DNA of 64,000 bases. Source: Bin52 sp965243345. GTDB taxonomy: Bacteria > Pseudomonadota > Alphaproteobacteria > Thalassobaculales > Thalassobaculaceae. The stretch lies in the NCBI GenBank assembly GCA_965243345.1, contig CBDEUR010000003.1:3844001-3908000 (forward strand), written 5' to 3'. The position numbers were made by a program, and so were the translations under genes. Position 1 is the stretch's first letter. Each line of letters starts with the position of its first letter. The notes beneath the pieces were generated by a model. That model ran no database searches. It was not told where the DNA came from and was given only the letters and a program-made list of their open reading frames with translations. Shown here in pieces: positions 6,989 to 15,511 of this stretch.

Positions 6989-9385
6989 TCATGACGCCGG
7001 ACTGCCCGGGCCGGCGCGCGGGGCCGAACGCCGGTCCAGCTTCGTGAGCAGCGCCGGCAACAGGGACAGGTCCGCGACCAGTGCAAAGGCAATGATCATC
7101 GCGGTCAGGATGCCCACCTGCGCGGTGGGCACAAACGGGGAAAACACCAGGATCAGAAAACCGGCCGCCAGCACGACCGTGGTCGTGAACATGGCTGGTC
7201 CGGCCGTATCGAAGGCGTAGTGCACCGCTGTCTCGGGGTCGGCGCCCTGCTCGAGCCTGGCGCGGCGGTACTTGCTGAGAAAGTGCACCGTGTCGTCAAC
7301 GACGATCCCCACGGTCATGGCCACCACGACGGAGAGCGCCAGTCCCACCTGTCCGACCGTCATTCCCCACACACCCAGGCCAAGCACGGCGGGAACCAGG
7401 TTGGGCACGATGCTGATCAGGCCGAGACGCCATGATCGCAGGGCAACGAAGAGAATGGCCGAAATTGCCAGCAACACGACAGTCGTGCCAACCGCCATGG
7501 CCCGTATGTTGCGTTGGCCGACATAGGCGAACAATGCCGCGGAGCCCGTGCTGTTGATACTTGCGATGTTGGGGGCATTTTTCTTCAGCCAGGCCTGGGC
7601 ACGGGAGTTCAGTTCGAGCAGCTCTTTGGAAGAAAGTGTTTCAGCCGATACCGTGACCCGTGTTGCCGATCTGGACCGGTCAATCTGGTTGTTGAGATTC
7701 AGGCCTTCGGGAAGCGAGAGTTCGTAAAGAAGCAGGTATTGCGCCACCAGTTCCCTGCTTTCCGGAATCCGGTAGGCGGCAGGGTCGTCGCCGTTCATGC
7801 TCCTGTTGAGCTGTCGCAGGGTATCGGTAATGACCGACACGTGCCGAACAGGAGATTGCGCCCGATACCACTCCGCAAACCTGGCAACCTCGTCCAGGAA
7901 CCGTGGATCCGCAACCCCGCCCTCGACCGGAGCCTGCAGCGAGTATTCGAGCAGGGTATTGCCACTCAGACGTTCATCCATGAAGTCGGTGTCCTGGCGG
8001 AACTCGACACCCTTGTCGAAGAAATGCACCAGAACGTCGTTGAGTTCGTTGCGCGGGATGGCAAGCATCATCGCGACCACGATCACCGCCCACGTCCACA
8101 GGAGCGATTTTCTGTAGGTCAGTGCAGAGTCCGCGATGACCTTCATGGACAGCCCGCTGAAGCGGCGCGGCTTCTGTGCACGAATTGGAAGAAAGGAGAG
8201 CAGGGCCGGCAACAGGGTCACGGAAAGCAGGAACGAGGCGACGATACCGAACGCAACGAAAGTGCCGAGATGCCGATAGGGCGGGACCTCGGAGAAGTTC
8301 ATGCTCAGGAATCCGAGCGCAGTCGTGAGGCTCGCCAGGAACACCGGGTTCAGGTTGAGCATGATGGATTTCACGATTGCGTCGTGTTTCGAGGCCCCGG
8401 CGCGAAGGGACTGCTGCACACCCACCAGCAGGTGCACGCAGTTGGCCACGGCAATCATCAGGATAATGGTCGGCGCCGGCGCAATCGGCGGGGAAAACGG
8501 AAGTCCGACCCATATGCCGAGACCCATCGAGGAAAGAATGGAAAGGATGATCACCGCCCCTGTCGCCACCACCCCGGGCCAGCCCCTGGTCAGGATGCCG
8601 AGAACCAGTGCCATGAGCAGAAGGCTCGCGGGCAGGAAGATCATCTGGCTGTTGATCGAGGCTTCCAGGAAGGTCTGGTTGACCATGACCGTGCCGACGA
8701 CGCGCAGGTCAATGCCGGGGAACCGCTGTTCCGCCTCCGCGGCAACAGACCTGCCGAACCCGGCGATTTCCGCCACGGCCTCCAGCAGACCTTCTTCCGG
8801 CAGCTCGACGGTGACGTTGACCACGCTGACATCGCCGCCGCGGCCCAGCATGCTGCCTGCAATACGCGGGTCGGAAGAAGCAATGGCGCGGATTTGGGAC
8901 CGCGTCTCCTTCCGGGACAAATCTTGCGGATCAACGAGATCCCGCACGTACAGGTCGTCCCCTTCTGCGGTCGTATACTGGAAGTTGGCGAGAGAATCGA
9001 CACGCCGTGAGAACGGGGTTTGCCAGGCCTTGTCCGTTAGCCAGACAGCAGCGTTGAGCGCGGATTCGGACGTCGCATCGCCATCGTCCGGGACAATCAG
9101 GAATGCGAGATTCTCGTTCTTTCCGTAGGTGTTTTCCAGCTCTTCAAGGGCCAGAAGCTGTGGATTGTCATCGTCGAAAAAGATGCGGTAATTCGCCGAG
9201 AATTCGATCCGGGCAATTCCGGTTGCCGCACCCGCAACCAGGAGCAGGGTGATCAGGATGACCAGCCAGCGGGACGAAAGCACGCTTTCGGCCAACCGCG
9301 CGGCAAATCGACCTGTCGCCGTCCTGTCGTTGTCCACCGAACCGCCGCCGCTAGTCGCGAAATCCCGCGTGGCCAAACAGCGCAA
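6989..9385 (-). CDS. RND-superfamily (MMPL) exporter
   Basis: A large inner-membrane exporter of the RND superfamily, MMPL type, about 798 residues. It has the duplicated layout of one N-terminal helix, a periplasmic loop and a bundle of helices, repeated twice. The second bundle holds the conserved GIVVDDTVHFLSKYRRA segment and the first holds APAPTIILMIAVANCVHLLVG. Members export lipids, hopanoids or other hydrophobic compounds; the substrate here cannot be told. The open frame begins at TTG 9385; GTG 9337 is an alternative and neither has a strong ribosome-binding site. It ends 75 bases before the HlyD-like gene on the same strand, so it may belong to the export cassette. Confidence 0.88.
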   Translation of the reverse strand: MRCLATRDFATSGGGSVDNDRTATGRFAARLAESVLSSRWLVILITLLLVAGAATGIARIEFSANYRIFFDDDNPQLLALEELENTYGKNENLAFLIVPDDGDATSESALNAAVWLTDKAWQTPFSRRVDSLANFQYTTAEGDDLYVRDLVDPQDLSRKETRSQIRAIASSDPRIAGSMLGRGGDVSVVNVTVELPEEGLLEAVAEIAGFGRSVAAEAEQRFPGIDLRVVGTVMVNQTFLEASINSQMIFLPASLLLMALVLGILTRGWPGVVATGAVIILSILSSMGLGIWVGLPFSPPIAPAPTIILMIAVANCVHLLVGVQQSLRAGASKHDAIVKSIMLNLNPVFLASLTTALGFLSMNFSEVPPYRHLGTFVAFGIVASFLLSVTLLPALLSFLPIRAQKPRRFSGLSMKVIADSALTYRKSLLWTWAVIVVAMMLAIPRNELNDVLVHFFDKGVEFRQDTDFMDERLSGNTLLEYSLQAPVEGGVADPRFLDEVARFAEWYRAQSPVRHVSVITDTLRQLNRSMNGDDPAAYRIPESRELVAQYLLLYELSLPEGLNLNNQIDRSRSATRVTVSAETLSSKELLELNSRAQAWLKKNAPNIASINSTGSAALFAYVGQRNIRAMAVGTTVVLLAISAILFVALRSWRLGLISIVPNLVPAVLGLGVWGMTVGQVGLALSVVVAMTVGIVVDDTVHFLSKYRRARLEQGADPETAVHYAFDTAGPAMFTTTVVLAAGFLILVFSPFVPTAQVGILTAMIIAFALVADLSLLPALLTKLDRRSAPRAGPGSPAS

Positions 9386-10229
9386 CAGCCATCACACTGA
9401 ACCTTCGAGACCGCATTGAAAATCGATCGCAGGTGGCAGTTTGTACGGCTCTGCAGGCGTTGGTCTGCGGAGCGCACGGTACGGCCCGGGAGATCAGGGT
9501 GTCAACGACGATCGAAATGCGCCCGGGGTTCCCGCTCCTGCAGCATGAGACCGAAAACCCCGAAGTCGGTGTTGCCGGACCGGACTGCGTCACGTGCAAG
9601 GGCGCAGGAGCCTGGCGTGCCTGGCGATATCCGGCGGGCTGGATCGGGAGCCTCCGGCCTGCCGCGACCGCCAGCACTCGCGAGTCGGTGTCGTTTGCCG
9701 GAACAATCGGGTCCGAACATCGCGGCCTGGGCCCGTGCACAGCTCCTTCATCATTCTGCCCGCGGTGAATCGCACCAGCATGGCGAGGTGACTGCCTTCC
9801 CGCCGGGGAACACGCAGGCGATGCCGGCGCGTCGTCCGATCCGGCCATGGCAGCGGTCGAGCGGGCTTGCCGAGTGCAGCCCGGCGCCATGCGCCACCGC
9901 GAAAGCACGCCGGCGAAAAGGCCGCGCATGGCCTCGTCCGCGATGAGCGTCCCCACCCGGTTTTCGGGTTGACCGGCTTGGCGCCGAGCGTATCCGCGAT
10001 CCGACGCTGCCGCCTTGACTTCAGGCTGCTCGGCGCCCCGGTGCCGGGAAGAGTCCCGCGAATCGCGGACCGGTGCCAGACCGGCCCGTTCCGACACGAC
10101 GCCAAAGGCCGGGGTCGCATTGCCCGATCCGTTCTTCTGACCGCTTCATGTATTCGCATGCGTGTTGGTTCATCAGAACGGTTCACAATATGATTAGATC
10201 AGTATCGAATACCATTGCGATTCTTTTTC

Positions 10230-10249
10230 TGTGCAGAATATAGTGCACA
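10230..10249. promoter_or_regulatory. 20-bp inverted repeat in an AT-rich island
   Basis: TGTGCAGAATATAGTGCACA has perfect 6-bp arms (TGTGCA/TGCACA) around an 8-base spacer. It lies in a roughly 200-base AT-rich stretch (10183-10380) that stands out from the GC-rich surroundings. The shape fits a dimeric regulator's operator, but no gene start lies close on either strand, so the role is unknown. Confidence 0.3.
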
Positions 10250-10679
10250 TCACATGATAAAAGTAAGTTAATGCGCCCATGTTGTCGCGTACAAATGGTG
10301 AAACTGTGCAAATTACAGGAAAAATACTACTCCTCCATGTGCGATGGCATTGACTTGTCTTATCATCGGCTTCTTGAAACGACAACAGGCGCCGTGTGTC
10401 CGGACAGCCCGGAGTCGCCGGGAGTCGTCTCGCCATGCTCACCGGTTCCCGTTCTGTTCGGGACCGGATACCGTGCGCTCACGGTCCGGATGGAGGAGTC
10501 GGCCCGGCGCAGACAGCATGACCGTGTCACGCGTCGACACCGTTCCACCGGCTGCGGTGCGGCAGTCAGGGCCCGACACACCGCGCCGGCATTGCCATCG
10601 GAACCCGTCCTCGACCGGGTCACCGCACCGGACACCGGCATGTCGTCAACGCGCGGGCAGGAAACAGGACCGGAGACGA

Positions 10680-10695
10680 TGTTTCACGTGAAACA
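10680..10695. other. parS: parS centromere site 1
   Basis: TGTTTCACGTGAAACA is a perfect match to the 16-bp ParB-binding parS palindrome. It lies about 25 bases beyond the parB stop codon, in the spacer. Confidence 0.96.
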
Positions 10696-10719
10696 CCCGC
10701 CGCTGCCCGACCTTCGGTG

Positions 10720-11643
10720 CTATTCCGCGTCCTCGGTATCCGGACCGGCATCCCCGTCTCCCGGTTCCGGCCGGGCAAAGCCCGCACCGACCGACAGGCA
10801 CTCGAGCAGGCGGTCCAGCTGGCGCAGCGAGGTGTACTGGATGATCATCGCGCCGCGCTCCGGCGTCTTCTGAGTGATCTGCACCCGAGCGCCGAGGGCC
10901 TCGCTGAGGCTGGTTTCGACCGCCCGCAGGTTCGGATCGGGGCGCCGCCGGGGCCTGCGGGGCCGTACGGGACCGGTTTCCTGCTCCCGGCGAACCAGTT
11001 CCTCGGTTTCGCGCACCGAGAGGCCCTCGGCCAGGACCCGTCGTGCCAGGACCTTGGGCTCCGAAGCAGCGAGCAGCGCGCGGCCATGACCGGCTGACAG
11101 CTGTCCCGACTGCAGATGCTCCCGAATTGCGGCGGGAAGCGACAGCAGTCGGGTGGTATTGGCAATGTGGCTGCGGCTCTTGCCGACCAGTTTCGCAAGG
11201 GTTTGCTGTGTATACCGGTGATCGGACAGCAGCCTGCGGTACCCTTCCGCTTCCTCGACCGGTGTCAGGTCTGCGCGCTGCACGTTCTCGATCAGTGCCA
11301 CCGCAAGCGCACGAGGTTCTTCCATCTCCTCGACAAGCGCCGGCAGCTCGTGCAGGCCGGCGAGTTGAGCGGCACGCCAGCGCCGTTCCCCCGCGACGAT
11401 TTCGTACGCGGGGTCCCCGGTTCCGGCGGGCCTCAGCAACAGTGGCTGCAGTATGCCGTGATGGCCGATGCTTTCGGCCAGCTGTTCGAGCTCGGTCTGC
11501 TCGAACCGGCTTCGCGGCTGGTTCCGGCCCGGCACGATCTGTTCGATCGGCACCGAACGCAGCCGCGACGTTTCCTCGCCGCCCAGCAACGAGCCGAGAC
11601 CACGGCCCAGACCACGGTGTTCACGTCCACCCTTCTGCGTCAT
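10720..11643 (-). CDS. parB: Chromosome-partitioning protein ParB
   Basis: ParB binds parS, spreads as a CTP-dependent clamp and is moved by ParA to segregate the origin region. In its 307 residues the ParB/Srx CTPase domain carries GERRWRA (85-91) and LIENVQRADLTPVEEAEGYRRL. These are followed by the helix-turn-helix (QTLAKLVGKSRSHIANTTRLLSLP) and a C-terminal dimerisation segment. The start overlaps the parA stop by four bases, giving a parAB operon. Four perfect parS sites lie within 4.6 kb. Confidence 0.97.
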   Translation of the reverse strand: MTQKGGREHRGLGRGLGSLLGGEETSRLRSVPIEQIVPGRNQPRSRFEQTELEQLAESIGHHGILQPLLLRPAGTGDPAYEIVAGERRWRAAQLAGLHELPALVEEMEEPRALAVALIENVQRADLTPVEEAEGYRRLLSDHRYTQQTLAKLVGKSRSHIANTTRLLSLPAAIREHLQSGQLSAGHGRALLAASEPKVLARRVLAEGLSVRETEELVRREQETGPVRPRRPRRRPDPNLRAVETSLSEALGARVQITQKTPERGAMIIQYTSLRQLDRLLECLSVGAGFARPEPGDGDAGPDTEDAE

Positions 11644-12458
11644 GATGCTGTCAGCCTGCCTTCCCGCTCAAGAACCTCGCGCGCGAGCTTGACGTAGGCC
11701 TGCGATCCCGCGCATCGCAGGTCGTACACCAGGGCCGGGATTCCGTGTGACGGGGCCTCGGAAATCCGCACGTTTCGCGGAATGACGGTCCGGTAGACCA
11801 GGTCCCCCATATGGTGACGCACGTCGTCCTCAACCTGCCTTGACAGGTTGTTGCGGCCATCGAACATCGTCAAGACCACTCCCTGGACCGTGAGCTGCGG
11901 GTTGAACGACCGCCGGATCCGCTCGACGGTCTGGAGCAGCATGCTCAGTCCTTCCAGGGCATAGAATTCGCATTGCAAGGGCACCAGTACCCCGCCCGAG
12001 GCGACCAGAGCGTTCAGTGTCAGCAGACCGAGCGATGGCGGACAATCGATGAACACGACGTCCGGGCTGTCGGGGGTCTCGGCGAGATACTGTTCGAGCA
12101 CGGCGCGTACCCGGTACTCCCGTTCGGCCAGTTCCACCAGCTCCAGCTCGGCGCCGGACAGGTCAGGCGTGCTCGGCACCAGCGACAGGCCCGGAACCAC
12201 GGTTGGCAGCACCGCCGACTGAAGGTCCGTAGCTCCCGCAAGAACCGCATAGATGTCCCGGCGCCGGTCCTGCCGCGAAACACCAAGCCCGGTGCTCGCA
12301 TTGCCCTGAGGGTCGAGATCGATCACCAGCACCCGGAGTCTGTACGCCGCCATCGCGGTTGCCAGGTTGACCGCGGTCGTGGTCTTGCCCACCCCGCCCT
12401 TCTGGTTTGCCAGCGCCAGTACCCTGGGACGGCCCGCGGCCGGCTGTTCACGCGCCAT
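11640..12458 (-). CDS. parA: Chromosome-partitioning ATPase ParA
   Basis: A deviant Walker-A ATPase that binds nucleoid DNA and pulls ParB-parS complexes. With the ATG at 12458 (MAREQPAAGRPRVLALANQK) it has 272 residues. The deviant Walker A KGGVGKTTT is at residues 20-28, DLDPQGNAS follows, and the Walker B region is VVFIDCPPSLG. The longer open frame upstream lies inside rsmG and looks like a shadow of it. This start overlaps the rsmG stop by about 11 bases. It is co-oriented with mnmE, mnmG and rsmG upstream and parB downstream. Confidence 0.97.
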   Translation of the reverse strand: MAREQPAAGRPRVLALANQKGGVGKTTTAVNLATAMAAYRLRVLVIDLDPQGNASTGLGVSRQDRRRDIYAVLAGATDLQSAVLPTVVPGLSLVPSTPDLSGAELELVELAEREYRVRAVLEQYLAETPDSPDVVFIDCPPSLGLLTLNALVASGGVLVPLQCEFYALEGLSMLLQTVERIRRSFNPQLTVQGVVLTMFDGRNNLSRQVEDDVRHHMGDLVYRTVIPRNVRISEAPSHGIPALVYDLRCAGSQAYVKLAREVLEREGRLTAS

Positions 12459-13077
12459 CGCCGAGCCCTTCCATTCGAACCACGGTCCCGCCCGGGCTGG
12501 ACAGGCTCGGAATGGCACTGACGCGAAGCCGGCTTCCGACGGCAACGGTGTCGAGCTCCCGTGCCGCGGATCGTCCCTTCGGAAACAGGCACACCGTATC
12601 AGCGTGCACGTGCGGCCGCGCCAGCGCGATCAGCCGGTCAAGCGGCGCGCACGCACGTGCGGTCACAACGTCGAATCTGCCTGCCTGCAGTGCCTCGATC
12701 CGGACCGGGTGCACACTGACCCTGGTTCCGGTTTCCCGGGCCACCTGTGAAACGAAACCACACTTGCGGGTGTCGGAGTCGACGAGATGCACGTCACCGG
12801 CCCCGAGCATGGCCAGGACCAGGCCCGGAAACCCGGCTCCGGTTCCCATATCGAGCACGGAACAGGCCGGGTGCGGCAGCAGGCCGAACAGCTGGGCGCT
12901 GTCGAGAAAGTGCCGGCTCCAGACCTGGTCAAGCGTCGAGGCGGAAACCAGGTTGATGGCCCGTTGCCACCGCCGAAGCATCGCTTCGTAGCGGTCCAGC
13001 TTCGCCATGATCGCCGATGATGCGCCAAATGCCGCGCGAAACGCATCACGTTGTTCGGCACAAGCGGCGGTACCCAC
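12448..13077 (-). CDS. rsmG: 16S rRNA (guanine527-N7)-methyltransferase RsmG
   Basis: A SAM-dependent methyltransferase for the 530 loop of 16S rRNA, formerly GidB. In 209 residues it carries WQRAINLVSASTLDQVWSRHFLDS and the SAM-binding motif VLDMGTGAGFPGLVLA, with the family's FDVVTARACAPLDRLIAL. The stop of mnmG is one base away, and parA starts inside its 3' end, the compact gidA-gidB-parA-parB order common in alphaproteobacteria. Confidence 0.96.
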   Translation of the reverse strand: MGTAACAEQRDAFRAAFGASSAIMAKLDRYEAMLRRWQRAINLVSASTLDQVWSRHFLDSAQLFGLLPHPACSVLDMGTGAGFPGLVLAMLGAGDVHLVDSDTRKCGFVSQVARETGTRVSVHPVRIEALQAGRFDVVTARACAPLDRLIALARPHVHADTVCLFPKGRSAARELDTVAVGSRLRVSAIPSLSSPGGTVVRMEGLGDGA

Positions 13078-13078
13078 C

Positions 13079-14947
13079 TCAGGCGGCCCTCGCCTGACGG
13101 CGGCGAACGTGTCTCATCAGTGCGAGCAGCGCGGACGGCGTCATTCCGGGAATCCGTGACGCCTGGCCAAGTGTCTGCGGTCGGGTCCTGCACAGCACTT
13201 CGCGGACTTCGTTGGATAACCCGCCAACGGCCCGGTAATCGAGCGTGTCCGGAAGCTCGAGCTGCTCATCGCGGCGATACGCCCTGACATCACCCTCCTG
13301 GCGGACCAGGTAACCGCTGTAGAGAGAATCGATGGCCGCGTCCGCCACCGCCGCACGATCGAGACCCGCGATTTCGGGCCAGAATCCGGCGAGCCTGTCC
13401 TGGTCGACCTCGTTGAGCGCCAGCAACTGGTAGGCCGTGCGTTCAGTCCCGTCCTGGTTGATCCGAAAACCGGCCCGCGCCAGCTCGGCAGGGGTTGCCC
13501 GGCATGCCTGCAGCACGCGCTCCGCGTGCTCGAGCCCGGCATGTTTCACGTGAAACATCTCCCGTCGTGCGGTTCCGACACAGCCGATCCGGATCCCGGC
13601 CGGTGTCAGGCGCCGGTCCGCATTGTCGGCACGCAGTCGAAGACGGAACTCGGCGCGGGAAGTGAACATGCGGTAGGGCTCCAGCACGCCACGCGTGGTC
13701 AGGTCATCGATCAGCACACCGATGTAGGCATCTGCACGGTCGACCTGGAAACGCTCGTCCGATCCCCCGGCAAGCAGTGCGGCGTTGATGCCGGCAACCA
13801 GCCCCTGGGCCGCGGCTTCCTCGTAGCCAGTGGTGCCATTGATCTGGCCGGCAAGGAACAGCCCGGGAATCCTGCGGGTTTCGAGTGACCGGTCGAGTTC
13901 CCGCGGATCGACATAGTCATACTCGATCGCATAGCCGGGCTGGGTGATGACCACGTCCTCGAGCCCCGGAATGGTCCGGACAAAGGCCTCCTGGACATCG
14001 GCCGGCATCGAGGTCGAAATGCCGTTCGGATACACCAGATGGGTGTCAAGTCCTTCAGGTTCCAGAAAAACCTGGTGGTGGTTGCGGTCGGCGAACCTGA
14101 CAATCTTGTCCTCGACCGACGGGCAGTACCTGGGACCAACCCCCTCGATCCGGCCCGAGTAGATCGGTGAACGGTGCAGGTTCTCGCGCAGGATCGCATG
14201 ACCGTCCGGTCCCGTATGGGTGATATGGCAGTTCACCTGCGGCGTGGTGATCCGCTCGGTCATGCTGGAAAGCGGCACCGGCGGCACATCGCCCGGCTGG
14301 ACCTCGAGCCCCGCCCAGTTGATTGTCCTTCCGTCAAGGCGCGGCGGCGTTCCGGTCTTGAGCCGTCCGCGGACAAACCCCCGCCGCTTCAGGGTACGGG
14401 CCAGCCCGACATCCGGCTCCTCGCCAATGCGGCCCGCCGGAATGCGCTCTTCGCCACGGTGGATCATGCCGCCCAGGAATGTCCCGGTGGTCAGCACGAC
14501 ACAGGCGGCGCGCAGCGTCGAGCCGTCCCGGTTCACGACACCGCCTGCCCGGCCGTCAGTTCCGACCAGCAGATCCTCCACCGCGGCTTCCACGATGTCG
14601 AGGTTCTCCTGGGACTCGAGTGCCTGCTGCACCGCCCTGCGGTACAGGTTCCGGTCGGCCTGGGCCCGCGGTCCGCGAACCGCAGGCCCCTTGCTCCGGT
14701 TCAGCAACCGGAACTGGATGCCGGCTGCATCGGCAGCCCTGGCCATGACACCGTCGAGCGCGTCGATTTCACGGACAAGGTGACCCTTGCCCAGCCCGCC
14801 GATCGCGGGATTGCAGGACATCTCGCCTATGGTGGCGCGACGATGGGTCACGAGCACCGTACGGGCGCCCATGCGCGCGCTCGCCGCGGCTGCCTCGCAG
14901 CCGGCATGGCCGCCGCCAATGACGATGACGTCGAAGGCGGATTTCAT
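13079..14947 (-). CDS. mnmG: tRNA uridine-5-carboxymethylaminomethyl modification enzyme MnmG (GidA)
   Basis: An FAD-dependent enzyme that, with MnmE, modifies U34 of certain tRNAs. The ATG at 14947 (MKSAFDVIVIGGGHAGCEAA) follows a GGAGG and starts right at the FAD dinucleotide motif. The longer open frame adds 17 unrelated residues. It is 622 residues long, with PAIGGLGKGHLVREIDALDG, GPAVRGPRAQADRNLY, the flavin region GLFLAGQINGTTGYEEAAAQG and the C-terminal helical domain. A perfect parS site (13542-13557) lies inside the coding sequence. MnmE is encoded upstream on the same strand. Confidence 0.97.
   Translation of the reverse strand: MKSAFDVIVIGGGHAGCEAAAASARMGARTVLVTHRRATIGEMSCNPAIGGLGKGHLVREIDALDGVMARAADAAGIQFRLLNRSKGPAVRGPRAQADRNLYRRAVQQALESQENLDIVEAAVEDLLVGTDGRAGGVVNRDGSTLRAACVVLTTGTFLGGMIHRGEERIPAGRIGEEPDVGLARTLKRRGFVRGRLKTGTPPRLDGRTINWAGLEVQPGDVPPVPLSSMTERITTPQVNCHITHTGPDGHAILRENLHRSPIYSGRIEGVGPRYCPSVEDKIVRFADRNHHQVFLEPEGLDTHLVYPNGISTSMPADVQEAFVRTIPGLEDVVITQPGYAIEYDYVDPRELDRSLETRRIPGLFLAGQINGTTGYEEAAAQGLVAGINAALLAGGSDERFQVDRADAYIGVLIDDLTTRGVLEPYRMFTSRAEFRLRLRADNADRRLTPAGIRIGCVGTARREMFHVKHAGLEHAERVLQACRATPAELARAGFRINQDGTERTAYQLLALNEVDQDRLAGFWPEIAGLDRAAVADAAIDSLYSGYLVRQEGDVRAYRRDEQLELPDTLDYRAVGGLSNEVREVLCRTRPQTLGQASRIPGMTPSALLALMRHVRRRQARAA
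13542..13557. other. parS: parS centromere site 2, inside mnmG
   Basis: A perfect TGTTTCACGTGAAACA within the mnmG reading frame, encoding part of MFHVKHAG on the minus strand. The codons are constrained to keep the ParB site. Confidence 0.95.
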
Positions 14948-14997
14948 CTTCCTGCCTCCACATGATGCGGAACCGGTGAATACCAGAGCCGGCAGCA

Positions 14998-15013
14998 TGT
15001 TTCACGTGAAACA
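14998..15013. other. parS: parS centromere site 3
   Basis: A perfect TGTTTCACGTGAAACA about 50 bases upstream of the mnmG start. Confidence 0.96.
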
Positions 15014-15219
15014 TGGAATACCGTCGGCATGGCGGCGTCCTGCGATCGTCTCGCGTCTCCCGGACCCGACGCTTGCTGCGGCGGTGTGTGGACAGCACCG
15101 GCCTTGCGCTGTTTGCCGCTGTCCGTGACGGGGTGCGTATTGTTCATGAGCATTCCGTTCCCGGTGCCGGCTGCCGCCGCCGAAGTCCCGGAACCGCGGG
15201 GTGCCGACCCGATGCGGGT

Positions 15220-15235
15220 TGTTTCACGTGAAACA
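15220..15235. other. parS: parS centromere site 4
   Basis: A perfect TGTTTCACGTGAAACA in the spacer between mnmE and mnmG, 207 bases from site 3. Confidence 0.96.
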
Positions 15236-15511
15236 TCCCGGTCCATCGCACGACCGTGACACCTCCACGGTCGCACGCATGGTGCCGGAACACCCACGTG
15301 GGTTCAGTTCGGTTTCGAACGCACGATAGTACACGTTATCAATCAGTTATACCCGATTCCGAACGGGGGAGGGGCCTGGCGGACGCTTCATTCACCTGAT
15401 CGCCACCGCCGGGTTCGACCTCTTGTGCCACACCGGGCCTTCCGCTCCGCTCCCGGGTCGGAGCCTTCCCCGCCGGATCCATGCTCCGACACGTCATCGT
15501 GTCCCGCGAGC

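Larger units (their letters stand above)
9386..10719. other. Gene-poor spacer of 1.3 kb
   Basis: No convincing gene was found between the RND exporter and parB. Two overlapping minus-strand open frames (9351-10097 and 9590-10186) are long but have biased, low-complexity composition rich in Arg, Pro and Ala and no recognisable motif. They may be chance frames or remains of a lost gene. The right half contains an AT-rich island (about 10183-10380) and one parS site. Confidence 0.5.
14948..15511. other. mnmE-mnmG spacer carrying two parS sites
   Basis: This 564-base spacer has no supported gene. The minus frame 14944-15297 (117 aa) simply reads through two parS sites and has no motif. An AT-richer patch near 15320-15360 could hold a promoter for mnmG, but no clear -35/-10 pair was found. 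Confidence 0.5.

Noticed and set aside
9351..10186. Overlapping minus-strand frames of 248 and 198 codons
   Set aside because: Two frames compete over the same DNA, and neither shows a motif, a ribosome-binding site or ordinary amino-acid balance. Kept only as part of a gene-poor stretch.
14944..15297. 117-codon minus frame in the mnmE-mnmG spacer
   Set aside because: It is created by reading through two parS palindromes and has no conserved protein features.
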